Assembly: GCA_017439345.1 (NCBI GenBank)
Contig: JAFSJJ010000044.1
Coordinates: 124,001-188,000 of the forward strand
Source: Synergistaceae bacterium
GTDB lineage: Bacteria > Synergistota > Synergistia > Synergistales > Aminobacteriaceae
Reading direction: 5' to 3'
Length of the DNA: 64,000 nt
Shown: positions 1-7,662 of the stretch, in pieces
Layout: every line of letters starts with the position of its first letter
Numbering within the stretch: the stretch's first letter is position 1
Notes under the pieces: generated by a model
Told to the model about the DNA's origin: nothing
The model's database searches: none
Seen by the model: only the letters and a program-made list of their open reading frames with translations
Program-made: the position numbers and the translations under genes

Positions 1-1
1 G

Positions 2-223
2 TACATAGGCTGGAAGGTTGCGGGAGCCTTTGATCAGAACGGCTGGGCAATAACTAAAGTAATTGTTTATATAAGCAAGGGCTATCTTATCGTTAATAAC
101 GCTACAAAACTTTTAGACTACATATTCAGCGGTAAAGTTATCGAATTAGTAGAGGCTTTACTCAAGGGAGGCAAGGAGCTGGGAGACATTTTGAAAGATG
201 CAGGCTTGGCACTGGCAAATTAA
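2..223 (+). CDS. 3' end of a hypothetical protein
   Basis: An open frame enters from the left edge and ends at TAA 221-223, giving about 73 C-terminal residues. The tail is mostly hydrophobic and helical with small residues and ends in GLALAN. A terminator hairpin follows directly, which supports a real gene end. I recognise no family from this fragment; the 5' part lies outside the window. Confidence 0.6.
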   Translation, partial: YIGWKVAGAFDQNGWAITKVIVYISKGYLIVNNATKLLDYIFSGKVIELVEALLKGGKELGDILKDAGLALAN

Positions 224-236
224 TTTACAGGCATTG

Positions 237-270
237 AGGGGAGCAGGGGATAAGCTCCCTTCTTTATTTA
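237..270 (+). terminator. Rho-independent terminator
   Basis: GGGAGC (239-244) pairs with GCTCCC (254-259) around a nine-base loop and is followed by a T-rich stretch. It closes the gene that ends at 223. The leftward radical SAM gene ends at 278, so the hairpin lies in a convergent gap. Confidence 0.7.
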
Positions 271-277
271 TTTACTG

Positions 278-1168
278 TCAATGCGCACCTTCTGAGCCTT
301 TTAACGGTATCGTGTGCAAATACTCTTCAGGGATAAACTTTAACTCTTCATCAATATAAGCAAGCATTTTTTCTTTATCTTCAGGCAAATTACCCCATAC
401 AGGAATAGTGTTAGAGACGTGACGGCCGTAAAAGTAAGTATTCTGCATTTCGAGTCCCCTGAGTAATTCTATTTCTTCAGAGATATTTTCTCCGACAGTG
501 CATTCTGTGAAATTCCCTGCAAGGACGTCATCATAAAGCGTAGTATTTTTCTCTATGTGCATTGTTCCCGCGAAGATAAAAGGGGGTTGAATCTCGTTCA
601 GAAAATTTATGTTTGCCCGAGCGTTCTCGATATATCTTTTAGAACCTGCTGCACCGATAATGATATTCAGTGAAAAATTTATACCTGCTTCCTTGAGCCT
701 TAATAATTGAGTTCGAGCCTCGTCAAGCGTGAAGCCTTTGTTAAAATATTCGAGCATGTCATCAAGTGCTGTCTCAAAGCCTATATTCAGATCATTAATT
801 TTTACGCTCACAAGTTCCCTTAATTCGTGATCGCTCTTATTCTTGATATTCATGATCGAAGCGTACATTGAGATATTTTCAAGACGGGGCAGATATTCCG
901 AACACTTGAGAGCAATAGCTTTTAATCTTTCAGCACTCAGGACAAACGCATCACCGCCAAGCAAGAATATTCTTTTGTACCAGATATGATTCTTTGCCCT
1001 GACTTCCTGCAAATCGGCTTCAATTTGACTCAGGGACTCAGCCTGGAACTTAACGCCTCTGTACATTGAGCAGAACGAACACTTATTATGCGAACACCCT
1101 ATAGCCGCCTGAAGCAGAAGCGAACTCTCTTCAAACGGAGGCCTGAACACCGGAGGAGTATATTGCAT
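278..1168 (-). CDS. Radical SAM protein
   Basis: A radical SAM enzyme of about 296 residues. Near the N-terminus it carries the cluster-binding segment GCSHNKCSFCSMYR, a C-x4-C-x2-C spacing seen in a family related to COG1032/Elp3-type proteins. The rest fits a TIM-barrel with GGDAF and IIIGAAGS segments. There is no B12-binding or C-terminal accessory domain, so the substrate is unknown. The frame extends upstream to a GTG at 1183, but ATG 1168 (protein starting MQYTPPVF) matches the usual start of this family. The gene is transcribed alone, divergent from the 5'-nucleotidase. Confidence 0.85.
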   Translation of the reverse strand: MQYTPPVFRPPFEESSLLLQAAIGCSHNKCSFCSMYRGVKFQAESLSQIEADLQEVRAKNHIWYKRIFLLGGDAFVLSAERLKAIALKCSEYLPRLENISMYASIMNIKNKSDHELRELVSVKINDLNIGFETALDDMLEYFNKGFTLDEARTQLLRLKEAGINFSLNIIIGAAGSKRYIENARANINFLNEIQPPFIFAGTMHIEKNTTLYDDVLAGNFTECTVGENISEEIELLRGLEMQNTYFYGRHVSNTIPVWGNLPEDKEKMLAYIDEELKFIPEEYLHTIPLKGSEGAH

Positions 1169-1183
1169 TATAAAATCACTCAC

Positions 1184-1213
1184 TTATCATCAATAATATT
1201 TTTAGGTTATAAT
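1184..1213 (+). promoter_or_regulatory. Putative promoter of the 5'-nucleotidase gene
   Basis: TATAAT at 1208-1213 has TTATCA (4 of 6 to TTGACA) 18 bases upstream at 1184-1189. The expected start point is about 25-30 bases before the ATG at 1245. This is a pattern match only. Confidence 0.4.
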
Positions 1214-1244
1214 AACACGCACTTTTTAAGGAGGTATTTAATAT

Positions 1245-2867
1245 ATGCGAAAACTTTTAGCGTTTATTCTTATCATTGCAGCTTTGATGATTCCTTCGAG
1301 TTCATTTGCTGTAAATCTTCCCGACAAAGATATTATTATTATTTACACCAACGATGTTCACTGCGGAGTTGATGACTTTATCGGCTATGCAGGTCTGGAA
1401 CTGTACAAGAAGCAAATGCAGGCTCAGAGTCCCTATGTAACGCTTGTTGATGCAGGCGACGCTGTTCAGGGTGCTACAATCGGGGCAATCTCTCAGGGAC
1501 GTTATATAATCGAGATCATGAATTATCTTGGCTATGACGTTGCAGTACCGGGCAATCACGAATTCGATTACGGCTGGAATCAATTTGAGAACTTCACAAA
1601 GAATCTCAAGTGCGGTTATATCTCTTGCAATCTCAGGGACTCAATAACAGGGCAGCTTTTCCTTAAGCCGTATAAAATTCTCAAGTACGGAAATACAAAA
1701 GTTGCTTATGTAGGTATCTGTACGCCTGAAAGTATCACTAAGTCAACGCCATCGAGCTTTATGGACTCATTAGGAAATTATATTTACGATTTTTGCGGCG
1801 ACAAGACAGGAGAAAAATTATGCGCAGCCGTTCAGAAAGCAGTAGACCAGGCCAGAGACGAAGGAGCAGATTTCGTTATCGCAGTTGCGCACTTGGGCGA
1901 ATATGAAGACACTCCGAAAGAATGGAGTTCACCTAGTGTAATCGCAGGAACAAGGGGCATTGATGCTCTGATTGACGGACATTCACACGAAGTAACGCCG
2001 GGCTTGAAAATTAAGAATCTTGACGGTAAAGAAATAATCATCACTCAGACCGGAACGAAATTAAAGAATATCGGCAGGATGACTATTAACACTAAGGGCG
2101 AAATTTCCACCGAGATTATTTCAGAAGTCAAAGGCGGCCGAGATAATGAAGCTGATAAATTTATCAATGAGATAAAATCACGCTTTGAAGGCACGTTAAA
2201 CGCTCATATCGGACACTCTAATTTTATTCTCAGAGCAATGGACGATAACGGGACATGGCTTGTCAGGAACGGCGAGACAGGTTTATGCAACTTAATAACA
2301 GACGCATTATTATATTCAGCAAAAAGCACTAAGACAGGAACAGCTGATATTGCATTCTACAACGGAGGCGGAATCAGGACTAATATTAACCCCGGCGAAC
2401 TGACATACGGCTCGGCTTTGAGCGTCCTTCCATTCAGTAACACTGTATGTATTTGCGAAGTTTCCGGACAGACAATACTTGACGAACTCGAACACGGAGC
2501 AAGAAACTTCCCGGAGAGAAACGGCGGATTTCTTCATGTCGCAGGAATGACCTACACAATTAACGGAAAGATTCCCAGTCCTGTAAAAATTAATGAAATC
2601 GGTATGCTTGTCAGTATCGAAGGCGAACGCAGAGTCAGTGACGTAAAAATTAATGGCGAACCCCTTGACCCTGAGAAATTATATAAAGTCGTCAGCACCA
2701 GTTATGTTTTATTAGCAAAAGGCGACGGACATATATTCAAAGGCGCAAAAATTCTTGAGCCTGATTATGAAGTTGCATGTGACTCTCTTGTTCACTATAT
2801 AAAGAGTTTGGGTGAAATTCCTGAAAAGTATAAAGACTCTCAGAATCGAATCACGTTCATAAAGTAA
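1245..2867 (+). CDS. Secreted 5'-nucleotidase / 2',3'-cyclic phosphodiesterase (UshA-like)
   Basis: A 540-residue exported phosphoesterase. Residues 1-22 form a signal peptide ending SSSFA. The metallophosphatase domain has YTNDVHCG, VDAGDAVQG, GNHEFDYG, AHLGE and DGHSHE, which are the dinuclear metal motifs. The 5'-nucleotidase C-terminal domain has YNGGGIRTNI and GMTYTI. The family hydrolyses extracellular nucleotides to nucleosides and phosphate for salvage. An AAGGAGG at 1228-1234 fixes the ATG start. The length is typical of UshA/YfkN single-unit enzymes. It is monocistronic, with a convergent terminator downstream. Confidence 0.93.
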   Translation: MRKLLAFILIIAALMIPSSSFAVNLPDKDIIIIYTNDVHCGVDDFIGYAGLELYKKQMQAQSPYVTLVDAGDAVQGATIGAISQGRYIIEIMNYLGYDVAVPGNHEFDYGWNQFENFTKNLKCGYISCNLRDSITGQLFLKPYKILKYGNTKVAYVGICTPESITKSTPSSFMDSLGNYIYDFCGDKTGEKLCAAVQKAVDQARDEGADFVIAVAHLGEYEDTPKEWSSPSVIAGTRGIDALIDGHSHEVTPGLKIKNLDGKEIIITQTGTKLKNIGRMTINTKGEISTEIISEVKGGRDNEADKFINEIKSRFEGTLNAHIGHSNFILRAMDDNGTWLVRNGETGLCNLITDALLYSAKSTKTGTADIAFYNGGGIRTNINPGELTYGSALSVLPFSNTVCICEVSGQTILDELEHGARNFPERNGGFLHVAGMTYTINGKIPSPVKINEIGMLVSIEGERRVSDVKINGEPLDPEKLYKVVSTSYVLLAKGDGHIFKGAKILEPDYEVACDSLVHYIKSLGEIPEKYKDSQNRITFIK

Positions 2868-2877
2868 TGCAAAATAA

Positions 2878-2917
2878 AAGGCTGCCCCGTTCGTCCTGAA
2901 TGAGACAGCCAAATTTT
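2878..2917. terminator. Bidirectional terminator
   Basis: GGCTGCC (2880-2886) pairs with GACAGCC-type sequence up to 2910 with one G-U pair, followed by ATTTTATT rightward and by a T-rich run leftward. It sits between two convergent genes ending at 2867 and 2927. Confidence 0.55.
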
Positions 2918-2926
2918 ATTAATAAC

Positions 2927-4348
2927 TTACATTCTGTCTAATGCCCTCTTCGCAGGGACGTAATCCGGGTTAATCTCTAATGCCCTCTCGAACCATTCAC
3001 GAGCCTCACGCCTTCTCCTGAGTGATTTAGCGAGTTCTCCTGCCCTGAATGCTGCCAAATAATCGCCGTCGTAAGATTCAGCAAGCTCTACAAATTTGTT
3101 ATATGCACGCTGGCCCCTGAGCTTGTTTGCGTTGATGTGGGCAATTCTCCGCGAGTTAATCTCTCCTGATGATAAATCGTATGTAGCTATAACTTCAGAA
3201 GGATCCGTTGACCTGTTAGCCCTGTCATTATTATTAGGGTGTCTGCCGCGCCTTGAGTCTGAGTCTGAGTCATCATCATAATCTGAGTCATGGCGTGAAG
3301 GACTCGGCCTTGATGATACTGCAGGAGTTCTTGAGTCATTATCGAGTCCGCTTATATCTATATCAGAATCAAAAGTATGAGGTCTTGACTTTGCAAACGC
3401 CTTTTTCTTGACGAGATCCCTTACTTCCCCTGATGAGATAGGAGCTATCTTGTCGCCCCTCCTGATTAGTGAAGCGTTCCCCCAGCCTTTATTTACTTTG
3501 CCTGTGCTGAAGTTGTTCTGAACGTCTGTTATCTCTACTGCTGCGATGACAATTTGTTTGCTGCCGAGTTCATTGCCGTCCATGTCGAAGACTTTTGCTC
3601 CGTCAGCGTAGACTTTGTATATTGCACCTTTGCGGGCTCCTGAAGTTGCGCCTACACTGAGAGTTATTTCACTGCCTCCTGCGCTCAAGACTTGAGTATA
3701 TTCTCCTGAGACTTCTTCGCGGATTCTGACTCCGAGTTTAGTTACAGCGTCTTCAACGGCTTTGCTTTCGATACCTGTTATCGATGATGAAGTATTGCTG
3801 CCTGAATTCCCGTAGCCTCCCCAGTAGACACTTGATGCATTGCGTTCACCGACTGCATTGCCTGTTTCGGACATTGATAAAACTATTTCAGTTGTCTCAA
3901 CGTTTACGACTCTCATATCAATAGTAACGTTTGCTTCATAATTCTGCTTGCTCTCTTGAACAGTTACTCCGAATATCGGTATAGGGATTCCGCTTGACTG
4001 TGAGGACTGCTTCGAGTCAAACTGCGTAACTGAACCCAAAATCATGAACTGACAGCCTGCTATGCGTCCTATCTGAACAGCTGTATTTGCATCGACAAGG
4101 CCTGACATGCTGAATCTATGTTCGCGTGCTATATCTTCGAGTCTTTCACGTTCTAATACTGCAATTTTCTTAGAGCTTGCTAACATCCTGATAAATATAT
4201 CAGTTATTGCTTCTGCCTGAGAGCTTGACATGTTAGGAGCTTTATTCTCGAATCTCATTACGCCGATTCTGTAAACCTGTTCGGAGTAAGCAGCACTTGA
4301 GAATAACGCTGTGATTATGATTAATAGTGTGAATAAAAACTTTCGCAT
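2927..4348 (-). CDS. CsgG-family secreted protein with C-terminal TPR-like tail
   Basis: A 473-residue exported protein with a signal peptide at about 1-22 (ending SAAYS). Residues about 25-320 match the curli-assembly CsgG fold: IGVMRFEN, TDIFIRMLASSKKIAVLERERLEDI, GRIAGCQFMILGSVTQF, and a middle strand region on effects of METTEIVLS type. A charged, disordered linker (about 320-405, with DDDSDSDSRRG) follows, then a TPR-like helical pair at the C-terminus (ALEINPDYVPAKRAL). CsgG-type proteins form envelope pores or rings; the TPR tail is not part of classical CsgG. It is the last gene of a four-gene leftward set of exported proteins. AAAGGAGG precedes the ATG. Confidence 0.8.
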   Translation of the reverse strand: MRKFLFTLLIIITALFSSAAYSEQVYRIGVMRFENKAPNMSSSQAEAITDIFIRMLASSKKIAVLERERLEDIAREHRFSMSGLVDANTAVQIGRIAGCQFMILGSVTQFDSKQSSQSSGIPIPIFGVTVQESKQNYEANVTIDMRVVNVETTEIVLSMSETGNAVGERNASSVYWGGYGNSGSNTSSSITGIESKAVEDAVTKLGVRIREEVSGEYTQVLSAGGSEITLSVGATSGARKGAIYKVYADGAKVFDMDGNELGSKQIVIAAVEITDVQNNFSTGKVNKGWGNASLIRRGDKIAPISSGEVRDLVKKKAFAKSRPHTFDSDIDISGLDNDSRTPAVSSRPSPSRHDSDYDDDSDSDSRRGRHPNNNDRANRSTDPSEVIATYDLSSGEINSRRIAHINANKLRGQRAYNKFVELAESYDGDYLAAFRAGELAKSLRRRREAREWFERALEINPDYVPAKRALDRM

Positions 4349-4375
4349 AATATTAATTGCCTCCTTTATTGACTC

Positions 4376-4990
4376 TTAAAACATTTCGTACATTCCTGAT
4401 TCTACAGCAGATAATATTGATTTATACTGTGCTTCATCTTCAGTGTAGCCGACTTGCTTGCCCATTGAAGTCTTGCCGCCTAATTTTCTGCCTCCTGAAG
4501 TTACGGCCATCAATGCAACTGACGAAGTTCCCGTGTAGAGTCCGAACTCATTCACAACAGGATAGCCTGCCTGGACTCTTGCTATTATCGTAGCAGCAGC
4601 ACTGTAACTCGCATTAATCTTGAGTATAGCTTCTACATTGCCCTCAAGTGCGTAACGTGCAGCCTTAGCCCTCGCAGCAGCCTGGCGGATCTTCCGCATC
4701 TTTGCTTCATCAACGACTCTGTAGCCTTTATCAGCGAGCATTTCTACTATGATTGACTCAGTTATTCTTACGTGCTGTGAATCATCGCCTGTAACGACTA
4801 CTGCAATATCGCCGTGTCTGGGTAAAACGCTTCTGTAATTATTCGTGACTCCTCCGTTTGAGTAATAATCATTGTCATTATAATTACGCCTTGACCTGTC
4901 GAGTTTGCCTTCAAGACCTTTAGCAAGAGAGCATGACGCAATAACAATCACGAGAATTACTGCAAGAGAGCCTACAAAAATTTTTCGCAT
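4376..4990 (-). CDS. Putative lipoprotein of the envelope cluster
   Basis: A 204-residue protein with a lipoprotein signal: a hydrophobic stretch ending IASC puts the lipidated Cys near residue 20. After a polar, Asn/Tyr/Arg-rich linker comes a compact domain (about 60-204) with VVVTGDD, IIVEMLADKGYRVVDEAKMRKI and ALEGNVEAILKINASY. The pattern of alternating helices and strands resembles the CsgG/LPP20 nucleus, but I cannot assign a named family with certainty. It lies between the CsgG-like and FlgT-like genes in the same orientation with 20-30 base gaps, so it probably belongs to the same envelope assembly. Confidence 0.65.
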   Translation of the reverse strand: MRKIFVGSLAVILVIVIASCSLAKGLEGKLDRSRRNYNDNDYYSNGGVTNNYRSVLPRHGDIAVVVTGDDSQHVRITESIIVEMLADKGYRVVDEAKMRKIRQAAARAKAARYALEGNVEAILKINASYSAAATIIARVQAGYPVVNEFGLYTGTSSVALMAVTSGGRKLGGKTSMGKQVGYTEDEAQYKSILSAVESGMYEMF

Positions 4991-5009
4991 AATTATTCTG
5001 CCTCTTTAT

Positions 5010-6524
5010 TTATTTATATCCGCGTATCTTATCAGGTCTTATATTAAATTTATTTCTGCGTCTGGGAGGCAAATGCTTCTTGACATGACCACTGACTTTT
5101 TCGGGTGAGACTTCATCGATCTCTATATTCTTGTCGCTGAGTAACGAAGCTATATCCCTTGCAGAGAGTCTCTTTTCACCGCGGGTCTTGATTTCAAGAG
5201 TCAGAGTCTTTGATTGATAACTGCTCTTGATTTCTGATTCGCGTCCTGCCTGAGTCCGTATTAAGTCCTCAAGTTCGCCTGCTCTATTAAATGAGTCTAT
5301 TTCTGAGACAGTAACGTTAATAATATGAGCGTCTTCCCTGTGATGTCTGGGAGGCATTGGAGGTCTCGGCCTGTGATTTTCGCGAATAACATTGCCTGTT
5401 ATGGTCTGCTGGGTCAAGCCCGTAATCTCGATGTGATTATCAGATAAGAACGAAGCAATTTTTCTAGCTGTATTCTCTGAGACTATATCAACTTCAAGGG
5501 TGTTATTGCTGTAATCACGCTCGAAAACTTCACCGGATTTGCCTGCAAGCTCCCTGAGTCCCTCTTCAATGCGTTCAACGTCCTTGAATGAAGCTCCGGA
5601 AATTTTTATATTGACTGTTATGCCTCCCAGTGAAGAACCTGCCGATGCGAGATTATATGCTATTTTGTAAACTATCTCTTCAGCTGCTGACTTGGCCGCG
5701 ATATTGAAACATGATGCTGCTCCGCCTTCGATTGTCTGAGCCGGTCTCTTTCCTGTTGAAGCTGTTGCAGTCTTTGAGCTTATCTGATATGCCGTACGCG
5801 TTAATATAGCTTTGACTTGAACATTGCCGTTGACTCCGTAGAGTCTTATTCCGTGAACCCGTTGTGAAGCGAATGCACCTGCCTGAGCCCTTGCGACTAT
5901 GATAATATCAGCCTTGAGAGTCCTTGCTGCCCTTGATAACATTTCAGGGTCATCGAATGCCTTTGACGGATCGAGATGCAATAGATTTCGTGCCTGTTCC
6001 TGGTCAACGAGCAAATACCCTGCCTGCTCAAATATTTTTTGCAGAACGCCTTCTGTCGTTGACATAAAAGGAGTCTTTCCTGAAATTTTCTCGTCTACTA
6101 TGATCATGACTCTTGGATTGCCGAGCATTGCTATGACTTCCGGGCCTAAGACTCCATCAAGAGCTCTCTCTGAGACCTTGCACGAAGCCGTTATATTCAA
6201 CACTCCGTCAGAGTCAATATTTTGGCTTGTAACCCTGAAATCTTTTACCAGACCTGAAGACCTAGAGAAAACTTTATCCCTTGTAACAGCAAAATTTTCC
6301 ATTTCAGTGATACCCGTAACACATGCGCCAAGAGCCTTCTCGAGTGCGTCTCTATATGCCATCCTCTGAGCCTCTGAGAATGCAGCCCTTCTATTATTAT
6401 TCCTGACAGGAGCGTAACCTTCTGCATTATCTACTATGTACATTCCGCCTTCTCTTGTAACTCTTGATTCAGAAGGCACTGCTAACGATAGAATTATTAG
6501 TAACGCGCATAAAAATTTTTTCAT
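5010..6524 (-). CDS. Secreted FlgT/LPP20-like protein with a duplicated C-terminal domain
   Basis: A 504-residue exported protein with a signal peptide at 1-20. Residues about 45-125 (SEAQRMAYRDALEKALG, then NFAVTRDKVFSRSSGLVKDFRV) match the N-terminal fold shared by FlgT and LPP20 proteins. A middle domain (about 130-280) has MIIVDEK and ADIIIVARAQAG. Two copies of an ~80-residue alpha/beta unit follow, each with an INV/VNI strand, a helix, and an ASxLSDxxIEI ... GxV ending; the copies are separated by a Pro/Arg/His-rich linker. The protein ends in a basic tail. A role in an outer envelope or flagellar ring is inferred from the fold and neighbours only. Confidence 0.65.
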   Translation of the reverse strand: MKKFLCALLIILSLAVPSESRVTREGGMYIVDNAEGYAPVRNNNRRAAFSEAQRMAYRDALEKALGACVTGITEMENFAVTRDKVFSRSSGLVKDFRVTSQNIDSDGVLNITASCKVSERALDGVLGPEVIAMLGNPRVMIIVDEKISGKTPFMSTTEGVLQKIFEQAGYLLVDQEQARNLLHLDPSKAFDDPEMLSRAARTLKADIIIVARAQAGAFASQRVHGIRLYGVNGNVQVKAILTRTAYQISSKTATASTGKRPAQTIEGGAASCFNIAAKSAAEEIVYKIAYNLASAGSSLGGITVNIKISGASFKDVERIEEGLRELAGKSGEVFERDYSNNTLEVDIVSENTARKIASFLSDNHIEITGLTQQTITGNVIRENHRPRPPMPPRHHREDAHIINVTVSEIDSFNRAGELEDLIRTQAGRESEIKSSYQSKTLTLEIKTRGEKRLSARDIASLLSDKNIEIDEVSPEKVSGHVKKHLPPRRRNKFNIRPDKIRGYK

Positions 6525-6542
6525 GATAAATAAATCACCTGC

Positions 6543-7496
6543 TTATTTGCTTACGACTATAACTTTGCATTCTTTTCTGAAGTCCGGAGAGCTTGCTCGA
6601 ATCTTAGCTGCGTCCGAGTTCGAGAGATATATATCAACGTTGCCCTTGCCGAGTTTAACTGCTCTGGCTACAATTGGATTGCTTGCTACCATGAGTTCGC
6701 CTTTTGCAGCATTAATATTCGTGAAGTAAGCACACAGTCCCGATGATAAATAATTAGTTCTATTTACGAAATTCATTCCGTAGACTGGTCTGCCTTTAGA
6801 GTCATAAACGTTAAACGTCATTGCAGGAGTGTAGGGAAGGTGCCTAACGTCAATAACGAGTCCTGTATATCTTGCTTTCTTTCTTGCAGGAGCAGGAGTC
6901 TTCTTTGATGGTGAATTTCTCCTAACTGCTTTTCTTGTAGCTTGAGCCGGTGCAGGTTCGTTATTATCATCATCTTCGTCATCTTCATAAATAATTACGT
7001 CAGGAGTCGCCCCGACTTCAGGATATTTTGGAGCTATAATCTTTCTTATCTGGCCGAGTTTAATTCTGCCTTTGACAGTGTAAGACTCTCCGTCCCATTC
7101 TCCGCTGATTGTCTCAACGTTCCTGATTATTCCGTGAACTTCGCTTCTGACTCTGTCTTCTGCCATGAAGTTTTCCATTCGAGTCTCTGCATCGACCTGA
7201 ACGCCTATTAAGAACTCGAGCAAGTTTCTTTGTAAGTCAAGCATTGCGCCTCGACGTGCAAGAGCCTTAGCCTGAGGTCCTGAAGTCCCAGCAGGAGCAA
7301 CCGCCATCCCCGTAGCTTCGACGTAATTATTTGTCCAGTCAACGAGTCCCCTTTCCTTCTGAGTTACGACTGGAGCATTTTGTGTAGAGTTTGTCGTTTT
7401 TGAGTCAGTTGTCCGGTCAACCTCTTCAAATGCAGACGCACTGACAGGACACACAGCGAGAACGAGCGCGAAAAATATAACTGCAAAACGCTTCAT
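6543..7496 (-). CDS. Secreted LPP20/FlgT-like protein, first gene of the envelope cluster
   Basis: A 317-residue protein with a signal peptide ending VSASAF. Residues about 55-160 hold an LPP20-type domain (ATGMAVAP, AKALARRGAMLDLQRNLLEFLIGVQVDAETR, VRGI-type helix, YTVKGRIKLG). An acidic and then basic Ala/Pro-rich linker (about 170-215) leads to a C-terminal beta domain (GLVIDVRHLPYTPAMTFNVYDSKGRPVYG) like those in FlgT-related proteins. AAGGAGG precedes the ATG. It is the promoter-proximal gene of the four-gene run, divergent from the large surface protein across 166 bases. Confidence 0.65.
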   Translation of the reverse strand: MKRFAVIFFALVLAVCPVSASAFEEVDRTTDSKTTNSTQNAPVVTQKERGLVDWTNNYVEATGMAVAPAGTSGPQAKALARRGAMLDLQRNLLEFLIGVQVDAETRMENFMAEDRVRSEVHGIIRNVETISGEWDGESYTVKGRIKLGQIRKIIAPKYPEVGATPDVIIYEDDEDDDNNEPAPAQATRKAVRRNSPSKKTPAPARKKARYTGLVIDVRHLPYTPAMTFNVYDSKGRPVYGMNFVNRTNYLSSGLCAYFTNINAAKGELMVASNPIVARAVKLGKGNVDIYLSNSDAAKIRASSPDFRKECKVIVVSK

Positions 7497-7583
7497 AAAA
7501 ATATAACCTCCTTGTTGAAATAAAAATATGTGCGCTAAATTGTATCAGGTATGAAAAGTTTTTGTATTTCTCAATAAGTAATC

Positions 7584-7614
7584 TTGACAGGGGGGGGGGG
7601 GGGGCATGTATAAT
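7584..7614 (+). promoter_or_regulatory. Candidate phase-variable promoter (consensus -35/-10 around a poly-G spacer)
   Basis: A perfect TTGACA (7584-7589) and a perfect TATAAT (7609-7614) are separated by 19 bases, of which 15 are an unbroken run of G. The optimum spacer is 17, so loss of two G by slippage would give an ideal promoter and other changes would weaken it. The predicted start point near 7621 leaves a ~42-base leader before the ATG at 7663, with an AGGGAGTG ribosome site. The same layout is known for porA in Neisseria meningitidis. Confidence 0.8.
7590..7604 (+). repeat. Homopolymer tract, 15 G
   Basis: Fifteen consecutive G, by far the longest G run in this AT-rich window. It fills most of the spacer between two consensus promoter boxes. 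Such tracts mutate by slipped-strand mispairing; the exact length may also be uncertain from sequencing. Confidence 0.95.
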
Positions 7615-7662
7615 TGCGGGACTCAATTAATTTGTAAGTATTATATCAGGGAGTGAATATTT

